Below are positions 9,955 through 18,512 of a stretch of DNA of 64,000 nucleotides, piece after piece. The position numbers and the translations under genes were made by a program. Source of the DNA: an uncultured Pelagibacteraceae bacterium (GTDB taxonomy: Bacteria > Pseudomonadota > Alphaproteobacteria > Pelagibacterales > Pelagibacteraceae); contig CACMIH010000003.1 of the NCBI GenBank assembly GCA_902613755.1, positions 62,001 through 126,000 on the forward strand, in the 5' to 3' direction. Below the pieces are notes generated by a model, which saw only the letters and a program-made list of their open reading frames with translations, had not been told where the DNA came from and searched no databases. The stretch's first letter is position 1. Each line of letters starts with the position of its first letter.

Positions 9955-10581
9955 TTATAAACTTATAAAATTATCAATTATTTTAAGTCCGGTTTTATCA
10001 CTCTTCTCGGGGTGAAATTGGGTTCCAAAGATATTTTCTTTTTCAACCGAACAAACAATATTTGAAGAATAATCTGTTTTTGCTGAAATTACATTTTTGT
10101 CATTTGGAATGAATTCATAACTATGAACAAAATACATGTGAGAATTATTTTCTATATCTTTTAAAATTTTACTATCTTTAACAATATTTATTTGATTCCA
10201 ACCAATATGAGGAAGTTTGAATTTTCCATTTTGGTTATCTATTTTTGATACTTTGCCTGAAACCCAACCAAGACCTTTAGTTTCTGTTTCTTCATAACCA
10301 ATATCTGCAAACATTTGAAGCCCTACACAAATTCCAAGAAGTGGTTTTTTATCATTTATTGCAAATTCACTTAATGTATCAACTAAACCATTAATCTTAT
10401 TAAGCGCATCAACACAACTTTTAAATGAACCCTGCCCTGGTAAAACAACTTTATCAGAAAATTTAATTTTCTTTAAATCTGAAGTTACTTCAATATTTAC
10501 CTTATCTTTAGCAACTTCCTTAAAGGAGTTTATCACCGAGCTTATATTGCCCGAATTATAATCAACAATAGTGACGTTCAT
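9955..10581 (-). CDS. hisH: Imidazole glycerol phosphate synthase glutaminase subunit HisH
   Basis: Class I glutamine amidotransferase that feeds ammonia to HisF. The nucleophile elbow is PLLGICVGLQMF (Cys near residue 82), the oxyanion region is LPGQGSF, and the His-Glu pair is in FGTQFHPEKSD near residue 190. All catalytic positions are present and the 208-residue length is typical. It sits between hisB and hisA in the leftward operon. Confidence 0.97.
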   Translation of the reverse strand: MNVTIVDYNSGNISSVINSFKEVAKDKVNIEVTSDLKKIKFSDKVVLPGQGSFKSCVDALNKINGLVDTLSEFAINDKKPLLGICVGLQMFADIGYEETETKGLGWVSGKVSKIDNQNGKFKLPHIGWNQINIVKDSKILKDIENNSHMYFVHSYEFIPNDKNVISAKTDYSSNIVCSVEKENIFGTQFHPEKSDKTGLKIIDNFISL

Positions 10582-10586
10582 TAAAC

Positions 10587-11177
10587 TTATAATGAGCCTT
10601 TAGTGGATGGAATGCTCTTTTTATTTCTGGGATCCATCTCTAGCGCAGCTCTTAATGATCTTGCTAATGCTTTATAGCAAGACTCAATTATGTGGTGACT
10701 ATTATCACCATAAATATTTTCAACGTGCATCGTGATACCTGCAGATTGAGAGAAGGCTTGGAACCATTCTTTAAATAGCTCCGTATCCATTTCTCCAAGT
10801 TTCTCGACTTTTAATTTTACTTTCCATATCAAATAAGGTCTGTTTGAAACATCTATTGCAACTCTGGTTAATGTTTCATCCATTGGAATAACGGTGTGCG
10901 CATATCTTTTTATTCCGACAAATTTTTTTGCAGCTTTTTTTAAAGCTTCACCAATAGCAATACCCGTGTCCTCTGTTGTGTGGTGAAGATCTATGTGAGT
11001 ATCCCCTTTTGCTTTAACTTTTAAATCAATTAAAGAATGCTTTGATAATTGTTCAAGCATGTGATCTAAAAAACCTATACCAGTGTCAATTTGGTACTTA
11101 CCTTTTCCATCAATATTTACATCAACATTGATGCTAGTTTCTTTTGTTTTTCGAGATACTTTTCCTTTTCTAGCCAT
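10587..11177 (-). CDS. hisB: Imidazoleglycerol-phosphate dehydratase HisB
   Basis: Mn-dependent dehydratase making imidazole-acetol phosphate. The family's repeated histidine motifs are visible: [26 protein letters not shown], and later [15 protein letters not shown]. At 196 residues it is the monofunctional type without the HisB phosphatase domain of E. coli. It is the first visible gene of the leftward his operon. The 89-base gap to hslV must hold its promoter, which I could not assign with confidence. Confidence 0.97.
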   Translation of the reverse strand: MARKGKVSRKTKETSINVDVNIDGKGKYQIDTGIGFLDHMLEQLSKHSLIDLKVKAKGDTHIDLHHTTEDTGIAIGEALKKAAKKFVGIKRYAHTVIPMDETLTRVAIDVSNRPYLIWKVKLKVEKLGEMDTELFKEWFQAFSQSAGITMHVENIYGDNSHHIIESCYKALARSLRAALEMDPRNKKSIPSTKGSL

Positions 11178-11231
11178 ATATTTTTAATGGTATACATACA
11201 TAATCCCACTATATCAATATCAGTCTGAACA

Positions 11232-11259
11232 CTTGAAGTATCAAAAATAGTTACCATTT
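11232..11259 (+). promoter_or_regulatory. Probable sigma-32 (RpoH) promoter of hslVU
   Basis: A -35 element CTTGAAG (11232-11238) and a -10 element ACCATTT (11253-11259) are separated by 14 bases. This fits the RpoH pattern CTTGAAA-N11-16-CCCATnT with two changes. Only 7 bases lie between the -10 element and the hslV ATG at 11267, so the transcript would start at or just before the start codon. The same architecture is seen before grpE. Confidence 0.7.
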
Positions 11260-11266
11260 ATTAACT

Positions 11267-11782
11267 ATGACAACAATTGTACTAGTTAGAAAAAATAATG
11301 AAGTAGTGGTTGCTGGTGATGGGCAAGTAAGTATGGGAAATACTGTTGTCAAAAGCACAGCTTCAAAAGTCAGAAAAATTGAAAAAAGAGATGTAGTTGC
11401 TGGATTTGCAGGATCAACTGCAGATGCATTAACTTTATTTGAAAGATTGGAAGGCAAATTAGAAAAGCACGCAGGTAACTTATCAAGAGCCGCTGTTGAA
11501 TTAGCGAAAGATTGGCGAACAGATAAATATTTAAGAAGATTAGAGGCACTTATGGCCGTTGGAGATAAAAGTAATAGCTATATTATCTCTGGAACTGGTG
11601 ATGTTCTTGAACCAGAGGGCGATGTAATTGGTATTGGATCTGGAGGAAACTACGCACTAGCTGCAGGAAAAGTTTTAATGGAAGGAGATATGTCGGCTGA
11701 AGAAGTTGCTAAAAAAGCAATTAAAGTTGCAGCTGATATATGTGTTTTTACAAATGATAACGTGAAAATAGAAAAAATATAA
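11267..11782 (+). CDS. hslV: ATP-dependent protease proteolytic subunit HslV (ClpQ)
   Basis: Proteasome-like peptidase ring of the HslUV heat-shock protease. After removal of Met1 the catalytic N-terminal threonine is exposed (MTTIVLVRK), followed by [11 protein letters not shown]. Further family blocks are [20 protein letters not shown] and [12 protein letters not shown]. At 171 residues it is full length. The start matters because Thr2 is the nucleophile; the ATG at 11267 gives the correct end. The stop overlaps the hslU ATG (11782). No good Shine-Dalgarno precedes the start. Confidence 0.97.
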   Translation: MTTIVLVRKNNEVVVAGDGQVSMGNTVVKSTASKVRKIEKRDVVAGFAGSTADALTLFERLEGKLEKHAGNLSRAAVELAKDWRTDKYLRRLEALMAVGDKSNSYIISGTGDVLEPEGDVIGIGSGGNYALAAGKVLMEGDMSAEEVAKKAIKVAADICVFTNDNVKIEKI

Positions 11783-13155
11783 TGGATAATTCAAACGTCA
11801 CAAAATTACACCCAAAAGATAAGAGTCAAAAAGAAGAAACTTCTTTAGTAAGCTCTCTCTCCCCAAGAGAAATAGTTTCAGAATTAGATAGATTTGTTGT
11901 TGGACAAAACAAAGCTAAAAGAGCTGTTGCTGTTGCTTTAAGAAACAGATGGAGAAGACAAGCGCTAAAGGGTGAAATGAAGAATGAGGTTTTGCCAAAA
12001 AATATACTAATGATAGGACCAACTGGAGTTGGTAAAACTGAAATTTCAAGAAGATTATCAAAATTGGCAGAGGCTCCTTTTGTGAAAGTGGAAGCCACAA
12101 GATTTACTGAAGTTGGATATGTCGGAAGAGATGTGGAACAAATTGTAAGAGATTTAATTGAAATTGCGATCTCGATGGAAAAAATAAAAAAACGAAAAGA
12201 AGTTTTTGCTCAAGCTCAAAAAGCAGCTGAAGAAAAAGTTTTAGATGCTTTAGTTGGAAAAAAAGCAAGTCTTGCAACTAGGGAAAGTTTTAGAAAAAGA
12301 TTAAGAAATGGTGATTTAGATGACAATGAAATAGAAATTGCAGTAAGTGATACTGGTTCAAGTGGAGCTTCATTTGAAATACCTGGAATGCCTGGAGCTA
12401 ATGTTGGAATGATTAACATCGGTGAAATGATTGGTAAATCTATGGGCAATAAAGAGAAAAAGAAAAAAATGACAGTAAAAGAATCTCATGAGATTTTAAT
12501 CAATGACGAGTCTGATAAATTAATTGAACAGGATAAAATTATTAAAGCAGCAAAACTATCAACTGAAAACAACGGTATAGTTTTTCTGGATGAAATTGAT
12601 AAAATCTCTGCAAGAACAGATAGAGTTGGAGGTGATGTTTCCAGAGAGGGTGTCCAAAGAGATTTATTGCCTTTAATAGAGGGAACCACAGTTAATACAA
12701 AGCATGGGCCAATAAAAACTGATCATATTTTATTTATAGCCTCAGGAGCATTCCAGCTAGCAAAACCCTCGGATTTACTTCCTGAGTTGCAAGGAAGATT
12801 ACCTATAAGAGTTGAGCTAGAAGCTTTGATAAGTGAAGATTTTAAAAGAATTTTAAGAGAACCTGATTTCAGTTTGATTAAACAGTATGTTGCTTTATTA
12901 AAAACTGAAAATGTTGAGCTTGAATTTTCTGATGATGGGATTGATGCTATAGCAAATATAGCATCAGAAGTTAATGCTACAGTTGAAAACATTGGCGCTC
13001 GTAGGCTGCATACAATCATAGAAAAAATATTAGACGATATTAGTTTCACAGCAACTGACAGAGCGGGTGAAAAAATAATAATCAACAAAGATTACATTAA
13101 TAAAAATTTAGACTCACTTGTAAAAGACACTGATCTTTCAAAATTTATTCTTTAA
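11782..13155 (+). CDS. hslU: HslUV protease ATPase subunit HslU (ClpY)
   Basis: AAA+ unfoldase that feeds HslV. Walker A is GPTGVGKTE near residue 79, Walker B is [10 protein letters not shown] near residue 270, and the [14 protein letters not shown] pore region is present. The inserted I-domain spans roughly residues 110-235. The C-terminus [15 protein letters not shown]...DLSKFIL provides sensor 2 and the terminal hydrophobic tail that docks into HslV. At 457 residues it is typical. It shares a base with the hslV stop and ends 9 bases before the convergent sulfotransferase gene. Confidence 0.98.
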   Translation: MDNSNVTKLHPKDKSQKEETSLVSSLSPREIVSELDRFVVGQNKAKRAVAVALRNRWRRQALKGEMKNEVLPKNILMIGPTGVGKTEISRRLSKLAEAPFVKVEATRFTEVGYVGRDVEQIVRDLIEIAISMEKIKKRKEVFAQAQKAAEEKVLDALVGKKASLATRESFRKRLRNGDLDDNEIEIAVSDTGSSGASFEIPGMPGANVGMINIGEMIGKSMGNKEKKKKMTVKESHEILINDESDKLIEQDKIIKAAKLSTENNGIVFLDEIDKISARTDRVGGDVSREGVQRDLLPLIEGTTVNTKHGPIKTDHILFIASGAFQLAKPSDLLPELQGRLPIRVELEALISEDFKRILREPDFSLIKQYVALLKTENVELEFSDDGIDAIANIASEVNATVENIGARRLHTIIEKILDDISFTATDRAGEKIIINKDYINKNLDSLVKDTDLSKFIL

Positions 13156-13164
13156 AATATTTAA

Positions 13165-13998
13165 TTATACATAACCAAGCTCTTCCATTTCTTTAATAAA
13201 AGCTTTTTCAATTTTTTCTTTAAATTCTTTATTTAAAATTCTTTTCCAGTCATTTTTAGGACCAAATTTAAAAAAAACCTTTCTTGTTTTACTTTTTGGA
13301 TCAATAACAGCTTCTTTAAAATCTTCTTTTTTTTCTAAAACTTGCATGTTTTGAAACTCTGAAGTTTTTATAACTTTATTTAACTTTAGCATGTCTACTT
13401 CAAAATCAGGAAAACCAATTTTTTTAATAAAGTTAAATATCTTCAATAAAGTAGTTTTTTTTTTATTAACTAAATCCTCATATTTGATAATTAAAACCCT
13501 ACTCTTCATTTGTTTCCAAGAATTATAATTTATACTCCATGATCCCAAAAATGTTTTATAAATTAGATCAGTTTTTATTAACCATCTTTTAGGGTCAGTC
13601 ATAACTTTAATAGTTTCATCAACTCCTAAATTATAGTGATGAGCAAAAGATGTAACAACGTTTCTGGGATCTCTTACAATATAAATTGCTCCTAAAGAAT
13701 TATTTAAATCAGTAAAATTACAATTATTAATTCTGGCCAAACTACTGTGCGTTTTCATAAATTTTATTTTTTTATCTATATTTATAAATCTTTGAGCTTC
13801 TATGAAATTTTCATAAATTTCTTTTTCATTAGTTAGATCTAAATTTAAATTTTTAAAATGTTGTATCGCAGGAAATTGCTGTATTTTATACGTATCATTA
13901 AAATTTAGTATGCCTTCTTTCGAATAAAAATATGACGCCAACATTGACCGTAATAATGTATTTCCGCTTTTTGGATAAGAAGCAAGCCAAATAATCAT
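13165..13998 (-). CDS. Sulfotransferase-domain protein (paralogue 1)
   Basis: A 277-residue PAPS-type sulfotransferase. It opens with MIIWLASYPKSGNTLLRSML (phosphosulfate loop YPKSGNT), has the catalytic-type histidine in FMKTHSSL, the 3'-phosphate segment YIVRDPRNVV and the C-terminal FKFGPKNDWKRIL loop. It resembles cytosolic-type bacterial sulfotransferases, and no signal peptide is seen. The acceptor is unknown. It is closely similar in start, length and motifs to the gene at 23370-24197. Its start overlaps the Smr gene by 4 bases, so it may be read from the same leftward transcript. Confidence 0.88.
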   Translation of the reverse strand: MIIWLASYPKSGNTLLRSMLASYFYSKEGILNFNDTYKIQQFPAIQHFKNLNLDLTNEKEIYENFIEAQRFINIDKKIKFMKTHSSLARINNCNFTDLNNSLGAIYIVRDPRNVVTSFAHHYNLGVDETIKVMTDPKRWLIKTDLIYKTFLGSWSINYNSWKQMKSRVLIIKYEDLVNKKKTTLLKIFNFIKKIGFPDFEVDMLKLNKVIKTSEFQNMQVLEKKEDFKEAVIDPKSKTRKVFFKFGPKNDWKRILNKEFKEKIEKAFIKEMEELGYV

Positions 13999-14414
13999 TT
14001 TTTTTTCTTTTTTAAATATAAATAAAAGGCACCAGAACCGCCGTCCTCAACTTTAGCTTCCTTAATTTCAAATATCAAACTCATTAAATATTTATTTTTT
14101 TTAATAAATTCAGGAACAGAATATTTTAATATACTTAAATCTTTGGATACGTAAGGGTTCTTATTATTTTCAGAGTGCAGTCCTTTGCCTGTCACTACAA
14201 TTATTTTGTAAACACCTCTTTCATGTGCGTTGATGATTATTTCTTGTATTTTCTCATTTGCATGGTCTAAACTGTAACCATGTAAATCAATTTCAATTGA
14301 TTTATAAGAGTTTCTAAATTTTTTATTCCCCTCTTCTTTATCGGGAATTTTTTCTTCACTTTTTAAAAAATCTTCCCAATCCTTTTGATCTTTATCTGGT
14401 ATTTTTTTGGTCAA
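13995..14414 (-). CDS. Smr-domain protein (MutS2-type small domain, stand-alone)
   Basis: A 139-residue protein with an N-terminal charged stretch and a C-terminal Smr domain. The diagnostic blocks are IEIDLHGYSLDHANEKI (LDLHG), IIVVTGKGLHSE (TGKG) and DGGSGAFYLYL (GGxGA.yv.L). Smr domains bind or nick nucleic acids and are linked to branched DNA and, more recently, ribosome-collision mRNA cleavage in bacteria; the role here is not known. In alphaproteobacteria this gene sits beside the Tim44-like and secB genes near the origin, as here. Confidence 0.92.
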   Translation of the reverse strand: MTKKIPDKDQKDWEDFLKSEEKIPDKEEGNKKFRNSYKSIEIDLHGYSLDHANEKIQEIIINAHERGVYKIIVVTGKGLHSENNKNPYVSKDLSILKYSVPEFIKKNKYLMSLIFEIKEAKVEDGGSGAFYLYLKKKKK

Positions 14415-15014
14415 TTAAGTTAATATATTAACAAGTTGCCAATTTGGGTTTGGTGATGTTGTGTCTCTAGAAAAAACCCAAGTGTCATAAATCTTTTTAA
14501 CTTTTTCTGGATCACCACTTATAATTTTTTTATCCTTATCTCTAATGCAAGTTATTACTTCCGCTATAAAATTAACAGTAACATTTAAAATTTTACCTAT
14601 TCTCTTATGATCTTTAATTTCAGCTGAATTTACTCCAATAAATGTTATTTCTGCATAGTGACCTCTGGAGCTTCTTTCTTTAAGAGCTTGATTAAACTGA
14701 TCATAAATTTTGTTATTTAATAATGGCTTGCTTGCAACAATTTTATTATCATTGTCACTAAAATCTGTGATTATGGTCTCATAGGCAATTTTAGCACCTT
14801 TTAAAAAATCCTTTTTTGCGTCATCATCAAAATTTTCATTAACCTTTTTTTCTTGTTTAATGTTATTAATTTTTTCTAAAGCTTCTTTAAATTGAGGCGG
14901 AGCTTTCCCTTCAAATCCTGTTCTTTTTCCAAGAATTCCTCTTAATCTTAAGAAAATAAATCCCGCAATCATTGCTAGCAAAATAATGTCTATGTACTCA
15001 AAGCTGTAATTCAT
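14415..15014 (-). CDS. Tim44-domain membrane-associated protein
   Basis: One N-terminal membrane helix (about residues 8-24, IDIILLAMIAGFIFLRLRG), then a basic linker and a C-terminal Tim44/TimA-like domain (about residues 65-199) ending YDTWVFSRDTTSPNPNWQLV. The ending WVFSRD....PNW is characteristic of alphaproteobacterial Tim44-like proteins, relatives of the mitochondrial import-motor anchor. The bacterial role is not settled, with an envelope or protein-transport function inferred. It adjoins the Smr gene with no gap and is divergent from fxsA-secB, the conserved neighbourhood. Confidence 0.9.
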   Translation of the reverse strand: MNYSFEYIDIILLAMIAGFIFLRLRGILGKRTGFEGKAPPQFKEALEKINNIKQEKKVNENFDDDAKKDFLKGAKIAYETIITDFSDNDNKIVASKPLLNNKIYDQFNQALKERSSRGHYAEITFIGVNSAEIKDHKRIGKILNVTVNFIAEVITCIRDKDKKIISGDPEKVKKIYDTWVFSRDTTSPNPNWQLVNILT

Positions 15015-15072
15015 GACTTGATAGTAATTACTCTATTGATTAATTTCAACCAGCAATTTAGATTAAGGACAA

Positions 15073-15501
15073 ATGAACCCGATTTTTTTATCAATAATTA
15101 TAGTTCCTGTTATAGAAATCTATCTTTTAATTAAAATTGGCAGTCAAATTGGAGCAATTACAACTATCATGCTCATTTTTATCACTGCTTTTTTGGGAAT
15201 TTATTATGCGAAATACGAAGGTTTAAATACGCTTAGAGCTGGTTTTACACAATTAAGCAGAAACGAAAACCCGGCATATGAGGTCGTTTCGGGAGCCGCT
15301 ATTGCATTAGCTGCGATTCTTTTGATTATTCCTGGATTTGCAACAGATTTGTTTGGTTTTTTGTTAATATTTCCGATTACAAGAAAAATAATACTTAAAA
15401 AATTTAGTTCAAAATTTGCCTCCACAAAAAAAGAAAAAAAAAATTTTATAGAAGGAGAATTTGAGGATATAGCAGAAGAAGAAGATGATAGAAAAATTTA
15501 A
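15073..15501 (+). CDS. fxsA: FxsA family cytoplasmic membrane protein
   Basis: A 142-residue integral membrane protein with about three hydrophobic segments: PIFLSIIIVPVIEIYLLIKI, ITTIMLIFITAFLGIYYAKY and GAAIALAAILLIIPGFATDL. The family hallmarks P..E.....G, G......R.Q (here LRAGFTQLSR) and IPGF.TD..G are seen. FxsA in E. coli affects phage T7 exclusion; its normal function is unclear. The acidic C-terminal tail is cytoplasmic. The 3' end overlaps the secB start by 17 bases, indicating coupled expression. Confidence 0.9.
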   Translation: MNPIFLSIIIVPVIEIYLLIKIGSQIGAITTIMLIFITAFLGIYYAKYEGLNTLRAGFTQLSRNENPAYEVVSGAAIALAAILLIIPGFATDLFGFLLIFPITRKIILKKFSSKFASTKKEKKNFIEGEFEDIAEEEDDRKI

Positions 15502-15907
15502 AATCCTAGGAAAATATATCAAGGATCTTTCAAGCGAAACACCTGACATTGAAACATATGTATTTGTTCGAGAGCGTATTTCAAAATATCAGCTTAGCAT
15601 TGATATAAATTCCAAAGCACTTAAAAACAAAATGATTGAGGTTAACACTACATTTAAATTTGAAGACAAAGAACAAAGTAAAAAAAAATCTTATTTTGAA
15701 ATAGTTTATTCCACAGTCATTAAGGTCGATGATGAAGTGAAAGAAAAAAAAGAATTAGAAAAAATCATTTTATGCGACGTGCAAAAAAAAATTTACCCTG
15801 ACATTGAGAAGGCTCTATTAGATCTTTTACATAACTCAGGATACCCAGGTATTAAATTTGAAAAAAAAGTTGATTTTGAAAATTTATACAGCCAAAGACT
15901 CAATTAA
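15485..15907 (+). CDS. secB: Protein-export chaperone SecB
   Basis: Tetrameric chaperone that holds secretory precursors unfolded and delivers them to SecA. It is divergent, but the pattern is recognisable: YIKDLSSETPD near the N-terminus, the central beta sheet, and the C-terminal block YPDIEKALLDLLHNSGYPGIKFEKKVDFENLYSQRL, matching YP..R..i.d....gGfPp..l.p.dF..lY.qr (given here in parts: DIEKALLDLLHNSGYPGI, then DFENLYSQRL). At 140 residues it is a little short. The location between fxsA and dnaQ is the standard alphaproteobacterial secB locus. It converges on dnaQ with an 8-base overlap. Confidence 0.88.
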   Translation: MIEKFKILGKYIKDLSSETPDIETYVFVRERISKYQLSIDINSKALKNKMIEVNTTFKFEDKEQSKKKSYFEIVYSTVIKVDDEVKEKKELEKIILCDVQKKIYPDIEKALLDLLHNSGYPGIKFEKKVDFENLYSQRLN

Positions 15908-16562
15908 AATAATTTTTTTTTAAGTTGGATTTTAAGTACTCTTTGTGGTTCTTAAGCTCATCAGGAGTTGGTGTTATAATTCTTTTATAATAATTAATAG
16001 ATAAATTTTCATTATCGTCAATTTCATCATTACTTTGTAAATCTAACATTGGTTCTTTTTGATCAATTAAATTTATATAAACTTTCGTAAGCAAATCACA
16101 GTCTAAAAGTGCAGTGTGATTTACACGTTTAGAATTGTCTATCCTAAATCTTTTACACAAAGCATCTAAACTTACTTGAGATCCGGGAAATTTATCTCTG
16201 GCTAATACTAGTGTATCGATAACTTCATTTTCTATTTGTTTTTTCCCAAATAATTTTAATTCATTATTTAAATGTGCTAAATCAAAGTCGGCGTTGTGGA
16301 TTATTAATCTTTTGTCTTTAATAAATTTAATAAATTCATCTCCAATTTCATTAAATTTTTTTTGTTTAGATAAAAAACTATCATCATAACCATGAACTTT
16401 TAAAGCTTCTTCAGATACTTTTCTTTCGGGGTTCAAATAACAATGAAATTTTTTACCTGTTGGTATTAAATTGTTTAACTCTATACAGCCTATTTCAACA
16501 ATTCTATGACCTTCTTTAACTAAAATTCCTGTGGTTTCTGTATCTAATACAATTTCTTTCAT
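15900..16562 (-). CDS. dnaQ: DNA polymerase III epsilon subunit (3'-5' exonuclease)
   Basis: Proofreading exonuclease of the replicative polymerase. The DEDDh motifs are visible: ExoI IVLDTETTGI, ExoII HNADFDLAHLNNEL, and ExoIII region VNHTALLDCDLLTKVY with the catalytic His and Asp. At 220 residues it is close to the E. coli length, with a shortened C-terminal region for binding the alpha subunit. It is followed upstream by coaE with no gap, in the leftward cluster dnaQ-coaE-aroE-maf-ppsR that flanks the origin in alphaproteobacteria. Confidence 0.95.
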   Translation of the reverse strand: MKEIVLDTETTGILVKEGHRIVEIGCIELNNLIPTGKKFHCYLNPERKVSEEALKVHGYDDSFLSKQKKFNEIGDEFIKFIKDKRLIIHNADFDLAHLNNELKLFGKKQIENEVIDTLVLARDKFPGSQVSLDALCKRFRIDNSKRVNHTALLDCDLLTKVYINLIDQKEPMLDLQSNDEIDDNENLSINYYKRIITPTPDELKNHKEYLKSNLKKNYFN

Positions 16563-17132
16563 TTATAAAATCTCATTTAATAATTTCTTTATATTAGCTT
16601 TTAAAGATTTTTTCTTAAAATTATTTTGTATAATATAGTTTGATTTTCTCTTTTTATAAGCAGCAGAAAATTGAATTTTTCTAAACTTATTTATAAGTTT
16701 ACGATTAAAATTTGATCTTTTTTTTAATCTTTTTTCTATTTCTATTTTCTTTGAGTCTACAAAAACTAATATATCATTTTGATTGTTAATTTTATTTTCT
16801 AACAACAAAGGAATATCAAGTATTACAAACCTTTTATTTCTATTTTTTTTTAAAAATAATTTTAGTGCTTTTCTTATTTGTAAATGAACTACGGTAATTA
16901 TTTTTTTTAAATTTACTTTGTTGACTAAAATTGCTTGTGTAATTTCATTTTTGTTTATTGGGAACGAACGTATATATTTTGGTAATTTTTTATTCAATTT
17001 TATAAAAATTTTTTTATCTTTTTTATAAAGTTTTGATACTTCATAATCTGCATTAAATACGGGATATCCGAAGTTATTAGCAACATAACTTTTTCCTGAA
17101 CCTATATCTCCTAAAATTCCTATTCTAATCAT
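16563..17132 (-). CDS. coaE: Dephospho-CoA kinase CoaE
   Basis: Last step of coenzyme A synthesis, phosphorylating the ribose 3' hydroxyl of dephospho-CoA. P-loop GILGDIGSGKSYVA at residues 4-17, then the substrate segment PVFNADYEVSKLY (D..ad.i.h.ly), and the lid VILDIPLLLEN (dvPLLfE). The sequence is unusually lysine- and asparagine-rich, as expected in an AT-rich genome. At 189 residues it is typical. It overlaps aroE upstream by 8 bases. Confidence 0.94.
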   Translation of the reverse strand: MIRIGILGDIGSGKSYVANNFGYPVFNADYEVSKLYKKDKKIFIKLNKKLPKYIRSFPINKNEITQAILVNKVNLKKIITVVHLQIRKALKLFLKKNRNKRFVILDIPLLLENKINNQNDILVFVDSKKIEIEKRLKKRSNFNRKLINKFRKIQFSAAYKKRKSNYIIQNNFKKKSLKANIKKLLNEIL

Positions 17133-17919
17133 TGCTTAAAATTTCAAGTGTCTCACTGTTAATTAATGGCTCTATTCCATGCCACAACTTAAACGCTTCA
17201 AAAGCTTGATAAACAAACATTAATTTACCATTTTCTGTCCTGTTACCAAGTTTTTTTCCCTCTTTTAAAAAATTTGTTTCCAGGGGGTTGTAAATTACAT
17301 CATAAAATAATTTATTATTCCCTAATTTTGAAAAATCTAAATTTATAGACTCTTTTTTTAATCCCAAACTAGTAGCATTTATAATTATGTCGAAATCAGT
17401 TAGATCGCCCCAATCTAATACATCTAAATTAATAAATCTTGATTTTAATTCCTCGGCTTTATTTTTGGTTCTATTGCTAACAATTATTTTTGCAACATTC
17501 ATTTTATTTAAAGCAAAAATTATTGAAGGAACAACTCCGCCAGCACCTAAAATAAAAATTTTTTTGCCTTTGATATCGAAATTTAATTTTTTAATTGCTT
17601 TGTCAAAACCAGCAATATCAGTATTGTGGCCTATCAAATTGTTATTGCTTAATATTATTGTGTTTACTGATTGGGTTTTCTCTGCTTCTGGGCTCAACTC
17701 ATCTAAATAAGGAATTACGGATTTTTTGAATGGAACAGTAACATTAATGCCATTTATTTTTTTTTCTTTAACCTCAGAAATAATAGTTTGAATATCTTCC
17801 TCATCAATTTTTTTTTTATCATAAGTGGCATCAATATTATTTTTTTTAAGCCAATAATTATGAAGTTTGGGTGACAACGAATGATCAATGGGATTTCCAA
17901 TTACAAAATATTTTTTCAT
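17125..17919 (-). CDS. aroE: Shikimate dehydrogenase AroE
   Basis: NADPH-dependent reduction of 3-dehydroshikimate in aromatic amino acid synthesis. The N-terminal shikimate-binding motif is NPIDHSLSPKLHNYWL, with the catalytic lysine in NVTVPFKKSV and the aspartate in NTDIAGF. The NADP fold begins at KIFILGAGGVVPSI near residue 120. At 264 residues it is full length. It lies between maf (9-base gap) and coaE (8-base overlap). Confidence 0.96.
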   Translation of the reverse strand: MKKYFVIGNPIDHSLSPKLHNYWLKKNNIDATYDKKKIDEEDIQTIISEVKEKKINGINVTVPFKKSVIPYLDELSPEAEKTQSVNTIILSNNNLIGHNTDIAGFDKAIKKLNFDIKGKKIFILGAGGVVPSIIFALNKMNVAKIIVSNRTKNKAEELKSRFINLDVLDWGDLTDFDIIINATSLGLKKESINLDFSKLGNNKLFYDVIYNPLETNFLKEGKKLGNRTENGKLMFVYQAFEAFKLWHGIEPLINSETLEILSND

Positions 17920-17927
17920 TTTATATA

Positions 17928-18512
17928 TTACAATGACCCAATATATTCTTTAATTTTTTTAATTGGCAGCCCCATAATTGTATCCTCATTGCCTTCTATT
18001 TTTAAGAACAAATTTCTACCTTCTCCCTCAATTTGATAAACATTGTATGCATACAGGGCTTCATCGGATATTCTGGATAAATAATTTTTTAATTCATCTT
18101 CAGAAAGTTTTTTCATAGTTAGTCTTGCTTTATCAGTATGGTTCCAAATCATTGATCCATTTTTTGATATACAGACTGAGCTAATTAAAAAATGTGATTT
18201 ACCATTAAGTTTTCTTAATATTTTTATTGCCTCTTCTCTACTTTCTGGCTTTGATATTAATTCACCATCTAAATCTATTACACTATCTGCTCCAAGCACT
18301 ATTTCATCATTTTTTTTCATACTAACCTTATTTGCTTTTAATTCGGCTAAATTTTTTGAAATCATTTCTGGACTTGTTTTTTCTTTTAATAAACTTAATT
18401 TAACTATTTCTTCGTCTACATTTGATGGCTCAACTTCGCTTTCTATATGATTTCTATCTAAAATTTTTTTTCTAATTTTACTTTTAGAGGCAAGGATAAT
18501 TTTACTTAGCAT
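17928..18512 (-). CDS. maf: Maf-family nucleotide pyrophosphatase
   Basis: Maf/YceF/YhdE-type nucleoside triphosphate pyrophosphatase, a house-cleaning enzyme for modified or canonical nucleotides. Start motif IILASKSKIRKKIL (S.R..lL), then VLGADSVIDLDGELISKP (gaDt.v..dg.il.KP) and the ISDEALYAYNVYQIEGEG region. Without biochemical data, subfamily and substrate are uncertain. At 194 residues it is typical. It overlaps ppsR by 11 bases and is part of the ori-flanking cluster. Confidence 0.93.
   Translation of the reverse strand: MLSKIILASKSKIRKKILDRNHIESEVEPSNVDEEIVKLSLLKEKTSPEMISKNLAELKANKVSMKKNDEIVLGADSVIDLDGELISKPESREEAIKILRKLNGKSHFLISSVCISKNGSMIWNHTDKARLTMKKLSEDELKNYLSRISDEALYAYNVYQIEGEGRNLFLKIEGNEDTIMGLPIKKIKEYIGSL

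Noticed and set aside
11826-13088. Several long open frames on the strand opposite hslU
   Set aside because: Shadow frames of a conserved gene with no ribosome site or recognisable motifs.
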